A DNA stretch of 64,000 nt from Rheinheimera sp. (GCA_003543135.1 DPJG01000025.1:62001-126000); one strand, 5' to 3'; counted from the stretch's first letter, positions 35,360-43,938 are shown. The notes: a model not told the origin generated them from the sequence alone. Translations and numbers: made by a program.

Positions 35360-36139
35360 ATGGAATTTGTACTTGATCCCACAGTCATGCTGCTGCTGTG
35401 CAGTGTGGCTTTTCTTGCCGGTTTTATTGACGCTATTGCCGGCGGTGGTGGCCTGCTGACGGTACCGGCTTTGCTGACAGCCGGTTTACCGCCTCATCTG
35501 GTGCTGGGCACCAATAAACTGGCAGCCACTTTTGGCTCTTTAACCGCTTCTGTTACTTATTACCGCAAAAAATTGTTTGACCCTTATTACTGGCGCCACG
35601 CGCTAATTGCCACGGCCATCGGTGCCTGTATTGGTGTGCTGGTGGTAGACCAAATCAGTAAAAGTACCCTGGAAAAGGTGCTGCCGGTGCTGATCCTCAT
35701 TGCCGCTATTTATAGTTTATTTGCCAAAGTGCAGGCCGATGATCAGCTGCAGCTGCCCAGAGACACCCCAAAGAACCGCTTAAGCCAAAGATTACAGGGG
35801 CTTGGGCTTGGTTTTTACGATGGCATTGCCGGGCCTGGCACCGGGTCGTTCTGGATGGTGTCGACTATGGCGCTTTATAAAATTAATTTGCTGCTCACCA
35901 GTGGTGTCGCCCGTTCGATGAATTTTGTCTCCAATGGTTTTGCGCTGGTGACTTTTGCTGTGCTTGGCCATATTCATTATCAGCTGGGTATTGCGATGGG
36001 GCTTTGTCTGATGGTTGGCTCTTATTTTGGCGCCCATACCGCCATCCGTTTTGGCAGTAAATTGATTAAACCGCTGTTTATGCTGATGGTGATGGCGATT
36101 GCACTGCGGCTGATTTGGCAAACCTGGATCAACCCATGA
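35360..36139 (+). CDS. yfcA: TSUP family membrane transporter YfcA
   Basis: Member of the TauE/SafE/YfcA sulfite/organosulfur exporter family, inner membrane; substrate unproven. The protein has 259 residues with about eight hydrophobic helices. The duplicated signature AGFIDAIAGGGGLLTVPALLTAG at the N-terminus and GFYDGIAGPGTGSFWMV in the middle match E. coli YfcA closely. It starts two bases after the dinG stop; its own stop overlaps the priC start (ATGA). Confidence 0.92.
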   Translation: MEFVLDPTVMLLLCSVAFLAGFIDAIAGGGGLLTVPALLTAGLPPHLVLGTNKLAATFGSLTASVTYYRKKLFDPYYWRHALIATAIGACIGVLVVDQISKSTLEKVLPVLILIAAIYSLFAKVQADDQLQLPRDTPKNRLSQRLQGLGLGFYDGIAGPGTGSFWMVSTMALYKINLLLTSGVARSMNFVSNGFALVTFAVLGHIHYQLGIAMGLCLMVGSYFGAHTAIRFGSKLIKPLFMLMVMAIALRLIWQTWINP

Positions 36140-36798
36140 GCCCCCTTCTGAGCCAACCCGGCCAACTGGCAACACTGGAGCAGCAACTGCTGCAACTGGC
36201 CAAACAGGCCAGCCGTATTGATGAAGCAGCACCGGCCTGGCAACGCCGCGACTGGTTTGACTCTGAACTTTTTCAATGTCATTCGCCACAGCTGCTTGAT
36301 TATGTGCAGGAAGCGATGCAGATATTAAAAAGGCTACAACAAAATTCACCGCAACAAAGTTCTCTGCCCAAAAATCCGCAGCACGGCAGTAGCAGCTATC
36401 TACTCATACAACAGCAAAATCAGCAGCGCCTTGCCGTCAAACTGGCAGCCCAAATGCAGGCGCTGGGTCGTGCTTTTGCCTGCCTGGACATCCGAAAACG
36501 CGAAAACGGCAAATGGCGTCCGGCCAAAACTGCAAAAACTGAAGCCACAGCACCACAACGCCACAAAGCAGGTCAGCTGCTGGCAGAACTTGGCGGCACC
36601 CATCAGGCCTTGTATCAAAAACTCAGCGAAACCCATGAATTTGAGCGCCGGCTGTTACAGATGATCCATGAAGCTGCACAGCAGCAACAAGCACCAGAGC
36701 TGCAGCTGGCGTTACACGCAAGGCTTGGTCGCTGTCGCAAAGCTATTAGTCAGCTCGAAGCAGAAATTCAGTGGCTGGAACAAAAAAGAGAACGCTGA
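36136..36798 (+). CDS. priC: Primosomal replication protein PriC
   Basis: Helps reload DnaB at stalled forks by remodelling SSB. The protein has 220 residues (E. coli 175), mostly helical and Gln-rich. Family landmarks: WFDSELFQCHSPQLLDYVQEA, a central LAVKLAAQMQALGRAF helix, HEFERRLLQMIHEA and the C-terminal ARLGRCRKAISQLEAEIQWLEQ. The extra length is a Gln/Ser/Pro-rich insert around residues 65-85 and longer helices. The start overlaps the yfcA stop by four bases and the stop overlaps the next start by one base (TGATG). Confidence 0.85.
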   Translation: MSPLLSQPGQLATLEQQLLQLAKQASRIDEAAPAWQRRDWFDSELFQCHSPQLLDYVQEAMQILKRLQQNSPQQSSLPKNPQHGSSSYLLIQQQNQQRLAVKLAAQMQALGRAFACLDIRKRENGKWRPAKTAKTEATAPQRHKAGQLLAELGGTHQALYQKLSETHEFERRLLQMIHEAAQQQQAPELQLALHARLGRCRKAISQLEAEIQWLEQKRER

Positions 36799-37754
36799 TG
36801 CCCTGGCCTGCCCTGCTTTATCATCCTTGTTACAGCGCGCTGCAACTGCCGCCCAATCACCGTTATCCTATTGGCAAATACCGCGCTTTATATCAGGCAC
36901 TGCAACAAGCAGAGGTGCCGGCCAGCTGTTTTGATGAGGCGCCGCCAGCCACTGAACAACAACTGGCATTGGTCCATCAGGCGCAATATATCGATTCACT
37001 GAAACAGGGCAGCATAGATGCAAAAGCGATGCGCCGTATTGGTTTTCCCTGGTCGCCCGAGCTGTATCAGCGCAGCCTGCAGTCGGTGGGCGGCACTATC
37101 AAAACGGCAGAACTTGCTATGGCACAAGGTTTAGCCCTGCATTTAAGCGGCGGTTATCACCATGCTTTTGCCGCTGAAGGCAGCGGTTTTTGTTTATTTA
37201 ATGATTTGGCGATAGCGGCAAAAGTGCTGCAACAGCAAGGCGTTGATAAAATTCTGATCTTTGATTGTGACGTGCATCAGGGCGATGGCACAGCGCTGAT
37301 TTTCCAAAAGGACCCGCAGATCATCACCGCCTCTTTACATGGCGATAAAAATTTTCCGGCGCGTAAACAACAGTCCGACTGGGATCTGGCGCTACCCAAT
37401 GCCACAGACGATGGCGCTTATCTGGAAGCTGTACAGCAAAGCCTGGATTATCTGCTGGCTTTACATCAGCCAGATTTAGTGTTGTACGACGCCGGCGTCG
37501 ATATTCATCAAAATGACGATTTAGGCCTGCTGCATATCAGCACCGAAGCTGTGCTGGCGCGCGACAGTTACGTGATCAATAGCTGCCGCGACCGCCAGAT
37601 TGCGCTGGCCGCTGTGATTGGTGGTGGTTATCAGCGTGATTTAACGGCACTGACGGCGGTGCACCTGCAACTTTTTAAAGCAGCTTTTAACAGCAGGCAA
37701 TTACCCCATCAGATAGATCAAGTACTGACCCAAAGTGCCGCCAGCCGAAGCTGA
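36798..37754 (+). CDS. Histone deacetylase superfamily amidohydrolase
   Basis: Zinc-dependent deacetylase of the class II/acetoin-utilisation-like type, probably acting on small acetylated amines or acyl-lysines. The protein has 318 residues. Catalytic elements: LSGGYHHAFAAEGSGFCLFNDLAIAA (tandem catalytic histidines), FDCDVHQGDGTA (zinc-binding Asp and His) and DLVLYDAGVDIHQND (third zinc ligand region), with GGGYQRD near the end. Start shares one base with the priC stop. The unit ends at a terminator. Its job beside replication genes is not obvious; the overlaps may reflect packing only. Confidence 0.9.
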   Translation: MPWPALLYHPCYSALQLPPNHRYPIGKYRALYQALQQAEVPASCFDEAPPATEQQLALVHQAQYIDSLKQGSIDAKAMRRIGFPWSPELYQRSLQSVGGTIKTAELAMAQGLALHLSGGYHHAFAAEGSGFCLFNDLAIAAKVLQQQGVDKILIFDCDVHQGDGTALIFQKDPQIITASLHGDKNFPARKQQSDWDLALPNATDDGAYLEAVQQSLDYLLALHQPDLVLYDAGVDIHQNDDLGLLHISTEAVLARDSYVINSCRDRQIALAAVIGGGYQRDLTALTAVHLQLFKAAFNSRQLPHQIDQVLTQSAASRS

Positions 37755-37788
37755 TTTGATCACAACACTTTGACTGACACAAAAAAAT

Positions 37789-37816
37789 AGCCCGGACATA
37801 AACCCGGGCTTTTTTT
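37789..37816 (+). terminator. Terminator after the dinG-yfcA-priC-deacetylase unit
   Basis: AGCCCGG / CCGGGCT, 7-bp stem, 8-base loop, followed by seven T. An A run on the left lets it also act for converging kynA. Confidence 0.85.
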
Positions 37817-37920
37817 GGTGGTGCCGAACTGCTGGTGTTATCAAGTGCCAATCTCAAACCAGGAGCCAACCCGCAGTATCAGCCACCTGGTGTAAACAGC
37901 AGCCAGGCTTAGTGCGCGCC

Positions 37921-39024
37921 CTAGGCGTTTTCGCTACCTGCAAAATAAAAACCAAGCTGACGTTTCACCGCTGATGGCAACAACGGCAGGCTGGCTTTGG
38001 GCACTAAAAAAGTGGCCATATTAAATAAGTCAGTGAAAATACGGTTTTTTTCGGTAGTGCGTTTTAAATATTCGTGGCCTGAAGAGCCGCCGGTGCCTAT
38101 TTTGGTGCCCAACATACGCTGCACCATCATGGCGTGTTTGTAACGCCAAATCGTAAAATGTTCATCAATTTCGGTCAGGCAAGTCAGTACCTGAAATGGC
38201 AGGTTAAATACCGGCTCTTCCTGATACAAACTGATAAAAAGCGCCGCCAGCATAGCGCGCTGACTCAGTCTGAAAGTGCCTTCCTGTTGTAATTGCTGAT
38301 ACTTTTCTGTGTCGAGCAAAGCAGCAAATTTAGCGCGGGTTTTCTCAATTTCATCCAGCTGCATCTGCCGTTCATGCTCAGCGATTTGAATAATAGAACG
38401 TACTGTCAGCTCGTCTTCATTAAGCATCTGCGCTGTGGTGTGCTGATACATCTGCCAGAAGCTAAAGTCACCAAACTCCAGAAAGGGCATGCGTTCCAGC
38501 CATTTCTCCACCTGTTCAAACAAACTGAGCTGTTGCTCTAAACTTTCCAAAAACAAACGATCTTTTTCATTGAGGCGGCTGTAAAAAGAGTTTTTATCAA
38601 AGTCGATGCGATAACCACTTTTTAGTCCCAAGCCAATTTCCAGCATTTTAAACTGCACACTCTGAAAACCTGAGGCCGGCACCAGGTAATCGCGAAACGA
38701 CATAAAATCCTGTGGTGTCATAGTTTCCATCACACCAATTTGCTGATTCATCAGCTGCTGAATGGTGATGATCCTTTTCAGTTTATGCACCACGCCGGTC
38801 AGCTGTTCGTCTTTCACCACATCGGCGGCAAAAACGCTCAGCACTGCTTTTAACTCGTGCAGCACCTGCTTAAACCACAGCTCGTACACCTGGTGCACAA
38901 TAATAAATAAAGTTTCGTCATGGGCTTCGCTGCCATATTTGGCACTTTCAGTGGCCTGCGCCGTCAGAATTTTATCCAGCTGCAGGTAGTCACCGTAATA
39001 ACATGGCGTAGTATTTTTTTGCAT
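37921..39024 (-). CDS. kynA: Tryptophan 2,3-dioxygenase
   Basis: Haem enzyme opening the tryptophan indole ring to N-formylkynurenine, first step of the kynurenine route. The protein has 367 residues, nearer the length of animal TDO than the about 280-residue type known from Xanthomonas. Active-site segments: TLFIIVHQVYELWFKQ (substrate-side His), DFMSFRDYLVPASGFQS, the haem-ligand His in RYKHAMMVQRMLG and GTGGSSGHEYLKRT. No kynurenine formamidase or kynureninase is adjacent, so the rest of the path must lie elsewhere. Single-gene unit. Confidence 0.95.
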   Translation of the reverse strand: MQKNTTPCYYGDYLQLDKILTAQATESAKYGSEAHDETLFIIVHQVYELWFKQVLHELKAVLSVFAADVVKDEQLTGVVHKLKRIITIQQLMNQQIGVMETMTPQDFMSFRDYLVPASGFQSVQFKMLEIGLGLKSGYRIDFDKNSFYSRLNEKDRLFLESLEQQLSLFEQVEKWLERMPFLEFGDFSFWQMYQHTTAQMLNEDELTVRSIIQIAEHERQMQLDEIEKTRAKFAALLDTEKYQQLQQEGTFRLSQRAMLAALFISLYQEEPVFNLPFQVLTCLTEIDEHFTIWRYKHAMMVQRMLGTKIGTGGSSGHEYLKRTTEKNRIFTDLFNMATFLVPKASLPLLPSAVKRQLGFYFAGSENA

Positions 39025-39187
39025 AACAAGAAGTTCCGGCCTATGGCCTTAATTGCGACCCTGCATTGTAACAGCGGCTTTCCCCTGTTGTCAGCTTTGG
39101 GAGCTGTGGCATTTTCAGCCATTAATGTTTATGCTTAGCCGAACAAAAAAACCAGTCCGGTCAAAAGCTTTGACCAGGGAGCAGTGA

Positions 39188-39493
39188 ATGAAACTACATG
39201 ACGATATCCATAACTATTATGAAAAACTGATGCTGGACCATCTGATGGAACTGGGGCTGAATGAAGAGCATGACAGTGAATATCTGGCCGACTTATGTTG
39301 TATTGTGCTGAACCAGCTGCCTTGCAAATATATTCGTTATGAAGTGGATATGGCGTTTTACCTGCCCCAGACTGAACGTTTTGAGATGGTAACCCGCGTC
39401 AAGGAAGCTGTTGCTAAAGCGCGCAGTTTTTTAGACAGCCCGGACAATAAAAAAATGCCACAAGCACCACAAGCAACTGACGTTGAAGCCTGA
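39188..39493 (+). CDS. ComFB-family protein
   Basis: Late-competence ComFB-like protein (PF10719 type); some members are reported to bind cyclic dinucleotides. The protein has 101 residues. Family blocks: DDIHNYYEKLMLDHLMELG, YLADLCCIVLNQLPCKYIRYEVDMAFYL. These include the paired Cys-Cys and the P-x-K/R-Y-I-R-x-D/E-V-D motif. The C-terminal 20 residues are Pro/Gln-rich. AGGGAG precedes the ATG. Two diguanylate cyclases are encoded in this window, so a c-di-nucleotide link is possible but inferred. The following ybaM-like gene starts inside its last codons. Confidence 0.85.
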   Translation: MKLHDDIHNYYEKLMLDHLMELGLNEEHDSEYLADLCCIVLNQLPCKYIRYEVDMAFYLPQTERFEMVTRVKEAVAKARSFLDSPDNKKMPQAPQATDVEA

Positions 39494-39686
39494 ACAATCC
39501 CAAAAATCTGAAAAAAACAGCAAGCCTGTGCCGCTGGCGCAGGCGCCCACCGAAGTACAGCTGGCTGTTGATCTGATTATGTTATTGGAACAACAGCAAC
39601 TGCCTGTGGCTACAGTGCTTGCCGCCCTTGCGATAGTACAAAAAGATTTTCAGCGCCAGCTTGAACTCAACGACAAAGCAGATTAA
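39483..39686 (+). CDS. ybaM: YbaM-like DUF2496 protein
   Basis: Small conserved protein of unknown function. The protein has 67 residues from a TTG start (E. coli YbaM 53). The conserved part is TEVQLAVDLIMLLEQQQLPVATVLAALAIVQKDFQRQLE, a direct match to YbaM. The start is uncertain: TTG at 39483 overlaps the ComFB gene by 11 bases and lacks a good ribosome site; a GTG at 39528 would give a YbaM-sized protein. The stop codon is inside the first unit of a 9-base tandem repeat. Confidence 0.75.
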   Translation: MKPEQSQKSEKNSKPVPLAQAPTEVQLAVDLIMLLEQQQLPVATVLAALAIVQKDFQRQLELNDKAD

Positions 39687-39722
39687 GCAGATTAAGCAGA
39701 TTAAGCAGATTAAGCAGATTAA
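39678..39722 (+). repeat. Five tandem copies of GCAGATTAA
   Basis: Five perfect 9-base units in a row plus a partial sixth (GCAGA). The first unit carries the last two codons and stop of the ybaM-like gene (GCA GAT TAA); as the period is a multiple of three, each later unit repeats the same in-frame stop. Confidence 0.97.
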
Positions 39723-39795
39723 GCAGAAAATTAAAAAGACTAAGCCGACTATTCAAGCGACTTTTTACAAGGGTTACAGAGGAGCTGAGAGATTT

Positions 39796-39909
39796 GGGTG
39801 GTAGCCTTACCAGCCACATCCCGGCACATACGTCATACGCTGCGGCTGCTTCCTTCCGGACCTGACCGGGTTCACGTACTAGTATTGCGGGAGGACCAAT
39901 AAGGCCACC
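39796..39909 (-). ncRNA. ffs: Signal recognition particle RNA (4.5S)
   Basis: RNA scaffold of the bacterial signal recognition particle with Ffh. The minus strand carries the universally conserved apical loop GGTCAGGTCCGGAAGGAAGC followed by AGCC, and the distal helix with CCTCCCGCAA and GTGCCGGGATGTGGCTGG as in E. coli 4.5S. The ends pair (GGTGGCC with GGCTACCACC), giving 114 bases, the same as E. coli. Ends are set from this terminal helix and could differ by a few bases. Confidence 0.95.
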
Positions 39910-39990
39910 ATAGTGTCGTCAGAACAGCGCTATGTGGCGCTGTGACAATGCGGGCGCATTATGCTTAAAACTTGGCGCCTGTGCAAGGCA

Positions 39991-40578
39991 TTATGCAAAT
40001 TCAGGATTTTTTGCCTGCATTTGCTGAAAAAACAACCGCATCTGGGCACAATCCTGCTCAAAACTTTCCCCCGGCAGCATCACAGGGCCAAACACCAGTT
40101 GTTTGCTGGCAAAATCCAGCCCCAACAGCTGTATCGATACCTGCGCCTGTTTGGCAATTTGCCAGAAACCGGAGCGGTATTGGCTGACTTTACGTCGGGT
40201 GCCTTCCGGCGCTACCCCTAAAATCAGCTGCGGCTGCTGTTGAAACTCAGTCACTATTTGTGTGACCACACCATGAGCACTGTCACGACGCACAGGTATA
40301 CCCCCCCAGCGCAATAACCAACTGCGTAGCGGCCAGACAAAAATACTGTGTTTGCCTAAAAAGGATATTTTTACGCCAAGCGCCAGACTGGCCGCCATCG
40401 CCACCACAAAATCCCAGTTGGACGTATGAGGGGCGACAGCTACCACAAACTTGGGCACAGCCGGTAGTTCACCTTTGATTGTCCAGCCAAGTTTGGTTAA
40501 TAACCAGCGGCCAAAACGCTGCGCTCTGTCGCTTTGATGTCGGGGAGCCGTTGCCGGCAGTTGTGGCCAGTACTGCAT
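39991..40578 (-). CDS. PlsC-type 1-acyl-glycerol-3-phosphate acyltransferase family protein
   Basis: Predicted lysophospholipid-type acyltransferase. The protein has 195 residues, shorter than E. coli PlsC (245). Motif H-x4-D is HTSNWD at 51-56 and the substrate motif is EGTR at 125-128 (APEGTRRK). There is a hydrophobic segment (VVAMAASLALGV). Belongs to the short subgroup often annotated acyltransferase without known substrate. It follows the DUF3014 gene by six bases on the same strand, so the two are co-transcribed. Confidence 0.88.
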   Translation of the reverse strand: MQYWPQLPATAPRHQSDRAQRFGRWLLTKLGWTIKGELPAVPKFVVAVAPHTSNWDFVVAMAASLALGVKISFLGKHSIFVWPLRSWLLRWGGIPVRRDSAHGVVTQIVTEFQQQPQLILGVAPEGTRRKVSQYRSGFWQIAKQAQVSIQLLGLDFASKQLVFGPVMLPGESFEQDCAQMRLFFQQMQAKNPEFA

Positions 40579-40584
40579 CAGTGA

Positions 40585-41472
40585 TTACCTTTTGGCAAGC
40601 AGTGGCTGATAAGCCGCCAGCAACAGTTTTAAACGTTGCTGATTTTTCTGGCCCAGCCGGATCATTTGTTTAGCAGCAAGGCCCAGCTGTTCAAGCTCGG
40701 CATCAGCAAAAGAATATTGCACTGAATCCAGCACTAACATCGGGCTGTCTGCCACTTCAGGAGAGGCCAGCAACACCTTAATGGCCTGCTGTACTCGGTC
40801 GCGGAACTGTTGCTCCGGATAACCCAGCTCCTGATAAGCCGCCTGCATCAGCGGATACAGCTGGTTAAACAAAGCAACCACCTGCTCTTTAGGTGCACTT
40901 TCAAGTAGGTCCAGATACAGGTTGTAACGGGCATAGTTGGCACTATCAAGCTGATACTGAGCACCATTTTTTACTACTTTAAAATCCTGTTTTAATCCTT
41001 TAAAAATGCCTTGTTGTGGTACCAGCTGACCCTGGGCAATATTGTCAACTTGCACCACAAAACGGCGGATCATCTCTTCATTAACAAAAAGTGCCGCTAA
41101 ACCCGGTTTCCAGTTCAGCTTTAATAATTCCTGTTGTACCAAAGCGTCTGATTCATCAAGCGCAGGCAGTTGTGGCAATGCTGCAACTTCCTGCTCTGCT
41201 GGCAGCGTCTGCCCGTCTACTCCTGCATCAGCAGCCTGAGCGCTGATTTCATCCACAGGTTCTTCTGTGGTCGTTAATACATCTTCCGGCTCTTTAACCG
41301 GCTCTGGTTGAGTGTCAGCGGCTGGCGCTGTCACCGCAGTGGCCGGTGTTGGCGCTGGTTCCGGCTCTGGTTTTAATAAATACCAGGCACTGGCGGCAAT
41401 AATCGCCAACAACACCACAGGTGCCAGCCAGTTATTGTTTTTCGGCTGTTGTTCGGTTTTTTGTTCGCTCAT
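40585..41472 (-). CDS. DUF3014 membrane-anchored protein
   Basis: Unknown function. The protein has 295 residues: a cytoplasmic N-terminus (MSEQKTEQQPKNNN), one membrane helix (WLAPVVLLAIIAASAWYLL), a Pro/Ala/Thr/Glu-rich linker (about 35-105), then the DUF3014 domain with RRFVVQVDNIAQGQLVPQQG, YARYNLYLDLLESAP and a helical C-terminus. Topology suggests a periplasmic domain. The start MSEQ is chosen since the membrane helix follows and GGGGGA precedes; seven upstream codons are open. Co-transcribed with the acyltransferase. Confidence 0.85.
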   Translation of the reverse strand: MSEQKTEQQPKNNNWLAPVVLLAIIAASAWYLLKPEPEPAPTPATAVTAPAADTQPEPVKEPEDVLTTTEEPVDEISAQAADAGVDGQTLPAEQEVAALPQLPALDESDALVQQELLKLNWKPGLAALFVNEEMIRRFVVQVDNIAQGQLVPQQGIFKGLKQDFKVVKNGAQYQLDSANYARYNLYLDLLESAPKEQVVALFNQLYPLMQAAYQELGYPEQQFRDRVQQAIKVLLASPEVADSPMLVLDSVQYSFADAELEQLGLAAKQMIRLGQKNQQRLKLLLAAYQPLLAKR

Positions 41473-41575
41473 GTTATTTCCCCCATCGCACACTAAAAAG
41501 TTGCATTGTTATCTTGTGTTTACTCTACCTGATCCACCGGGTCCTTACCACGACTCTGATAGGCTAAGTGCTTGG

Positions 41576-41606
41576 TTGTGGTGAAAAAGACCACAAAAAA
41601 CCACAA
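41576..41606 (+). promoter_or_regulatory. Phased ACCACAA heptamers upstream of the patatin gene
   Basis: TTGTGGT (41576-41582) is the inverted copy of ACCACAA (41590-41596), and a second direct copy follows exactly 10 bases later (41600-41606). One-helical-turn phasing suggests protein binding; no known consensus matches. Confidence 0.35.
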
Positions 41607-41697
41607 AAATTCACAATCAAAAGTGCGGCGTTGCTTTGTCGGATAAAGTCAGTAATAGTTAGCAAATCCCCTTTTGTTGTCAGGTCTTTTTTGCTGT

Positions 41698-42840
41698 ATG
41701 ACAAACCACAAAACCAATAAAAAAGTTGCCTTGTTACTGACAGGTGGCGGCGCCAGAGCCGCCTATCAGGTTGGTGTACTCAAAGCCATAGCCCAGCAGT
41801 ATCCACGCAACAGCAAAGTACCTTTTCAGATCATCTGCGGCACTTCTGCTGGCGCCATTAACGGCACCGCTGTGGCCTGTTATGCCAGCTGTTTTCATTT
41901 AGGGGTGCGTAAACTGGAATGGGTGTGGAAAAACTTTCACACCAGCCATGTGTATTATTCCGATTATCTGCGTGCCACTTATCATTTGGTGCGGGGTTTT
42001 TTGAGTGCTTTTCAGGCCGATTACGCCAATCATAAGCCGGTGTCTTTGCTGGATAACAAACCGCTGAAAATTTTGCTCAATGAACTGCTGGATTTAAAAC
42101 GGCTGGACCGTAATATTATGGGCGGTTATCTCGACAGTGTGTCTGTGACCACCAGCTGTTACAACAGCGGCGATTCGATTACGTTTTTTCAGTCCAGAGA
42201 TGCGTCGGAATGGCAAAGGTCGCGCCGCTGCGGCCAGCGCACTTTATTGGGCATCCATCATCTGATGGCCTCGGCCGCTATTCCGCTGGTGATGCCGTCG
42301 GTGCGTATTAACCAGCATTATTACGGTGATGGCTCGGTCAATCAGTTGTCGCCACTCAGTGCCCCTATTCATCTGGGCGCCGATAAAATTCTGATCATTG
42401 GCCTGGAACAACCGCGTAAATACGATGCCACCCAGCAATTGCCCCATCATCCGAATTTATCCACCATTGCCGGTCATTTACTGGACAGTATTTTTTCTGA
42501 CACCCTGACCGCCGATCTGGAGCGGATGGAAAGGGTCAATAAAACCATCCGCACCCTGAACGAACATCAGATTCAAAGTGAACTAAAGCCGATCCAGAGC
42601 CTTTTAATTAACCCGTCCACCAATTTTAATCAGCTGGCCAGTGAACATTTTTTGGCTTTGCCAATGGCGGTGCGCACCCTATTACGCACTATCGGCATTA
42701 AACAACATTCAGATTCGAGTCTCGCCAGTTATCTGCTCTTTGAAAAGTCTTTTACCCGCCGCCTGATTGAACTGGGTTATGAAGATGGCATCCGGCAAAT
42801 GGACCAAATCATGGCGTTATTAACCCCGGAGCAGAGCTAA
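41698..42840 (+). CDS. Patatin-like phospholipase
   Basis: Predicted Ser-Asp dyad lipid acyl hydrolase, cytoplasmic or membrane-peripheral. The protein has 380 residues. Oxyanion loop TGGGARAAYQVG (15-26), nucleophile Ser50 in GTSAG, catalytic Asp211 in YYGDGS. No signal peptide. The ATG at 41698 is preferred; the frame opens with TTG codons eight residues upstream. The C-terminal 100 residues (helical, with SLLINPSTNFNQLA) are typical for bacterial patatins of this size. Single gene followed by the diguanylate cyclase. Confidence 0.9.
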   Translation: MTNHKTNKKVALLLTGGGARAAYQVGVLKAIAQQYPRNSKVPFQIICGTSAGAINGTAVACYASCFHLGVRKLEWVWKNFHTSHVYYSDYLRATYHLVRGFLSAFQADYANHKPVSLLDNKPLKILLNELLDLKRLDRNIMGGYLDSVSVTTSCYNSGDSITFFQSRDASEWQRSRRCGQRTLLGIHHLMASAAIPLVMPSVRINQHYYGDGSVNQLSPLSAPIHLGADKILIIGLEQPRKYDATQQLPHHPNLSTIAGHLLDSIFSDTLTADLERMERVNKTIRTLNEHQIQSELKPIQSLLINPSTNFNQLASEHFLALPMAVRTLLRTIGIKQHSDSSLASYLLFEKSFTRRLIELGYEDGIRQMDQIMALLTPEQS

Positions 42841-42993
42841 ACCGGCCGCCCTGGGCATAAATTTGCCGTCAAAAAGTTGTCTGTTGACGGCAATACTGAA
42901 CAGCTAATAGCTAAGCTGCTGTATTTCATAAGCATTACAGAATGGCACAAAACCTGCTTTGCTCAGTTATCATTCGATCACAGGAGCAAGCTG

Positions 42994-43938
42994 ATGGATA
43001 TGTTCAGCTTCCACGATATGTCGTTGGACCATGTGCCCAGTTATGCCGGCATTGCCAGTAAGCCCAACTGGTCTGCGCTGACCAATACTGTTGGTCAGGG
43101 CCTGGTAGAGCAACTGCAAACCAGCCTGGATCTGGCACAACAATTACAAATTTTTTCCATGGCCGCCGGCAAAATTCTGCCGATCGCCACTTTGGAAATG
43201 CACACAGCTGTGGGGATCTTCCGCGCGGCCGGCTCTTATCCGGCCAGTCAGGAATATCGCAGTATGCTGGTGTTAAACGATCAATGCCTGGCCGAGCTGG
43301 TGTACCAAAGTGAAAGTAGCTTTACTCCGCTTTTGCAGCGGCGTTTGCTGGAACTGGAAACCCAGTGGTTATTTGCACTGCGTAATGCATTGGTGGTCAC
43401 CCGCCTGCAACAACTGGCGCTCAGGGATACCTTAACAGGCCTTGGCAATCGTCGGTTTTTTGACGATTCTTTTAGCAAAACAGTGTTGATGGCAGAGCGT
43501 AAACAACAAGGTTGTGCGCTGATTTTACTGGATTTGGATAACTTTAAGCCGGTCAATGATAATCACGGTCACCATGCCGGTGATGAAGTTCTACTGGCAG
43601 TAGCCGATGCGATGCGCAGCACTTTACGAGTGAGCGACAATTTATTCCGTTTTGGCGGTGATGAATTTGCCGTGTTATTAACAGCTGAAGATGCCCAGAG
43701 TGCAGAGCTGGTGGCACACAGGTTAGTCAAAGCCATTAGCCAGCATCATATCTGTGAAAAATTTATGGTGTCGGCCAGTGCCGGTTTAGCACAGCTCAAT
43801 CCGGGTGAAAGCAGTAAGCTTTTGTTTGCAAGGGCTGATCAGGCGTTATATCAGGCCAAACAAAGTGGCAAAAATGCCGTGCGTCAGGCGCCAGTACAAA
43901 CCGCAATTTCCGAAGTGGCGGAGCTGATTAAAGCTTAA
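42994..43938 (+). CDS. GGDEF diguanylate cyclase
   Basis: Predicted soluble diguanylate cyclase. The protein has 314 residues: an unclassified N-terminal sensory region (about 1-135, with helical LVEQLQTSLDLAQQLQIF) and a GGDEF domain with DTLTGLGNRRFF, LLDLDNFKPVNDNHGHHAGD and the active site GGDEF at 221-225. The I-site RVSD at 212-215 is correctly placed, so feedback inhibition is expected. AGGAG sits seven bases before the chosen ATG; a 39-codon upstream extension is rejected. Its last 11 bases overlap the 3' end of tilS on the opposite strand. Confidence 0.9.
   Translation: MDMFSFHDMSLDHVPSYAGIASKPNWSALTNTVGQGLVEQLQTSLDLAQQLQIFSMAAGKILPIATLEMHTAVGIFRAAGSYPASQEYRSMLVLNDQCLAELVYQSESSFTPLLQRRLLELETQWLFALRNALVVTRLQQLALRDTLTGLGNRRFFDDSFSKTVLMAERKQQGCALILLDLDNFKPVNDNHGHHAGDEVLLAVADAMRSTLRVSDNLFRFGGDEFAVLLTAEDAQSAELVAHRLVKAISQHHICEKFMVSASAGLAQLNPGESSKLLFARADQALYQAKQSGKNAVRQAPVQTAISEVAELIKA

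Noticed and set aside
39678-39722. Tandem repeat considered as a CRISPR or attachment site
   Set aside because: Units are 9 bases with no spacers, no cas genes and no integrase in the window.
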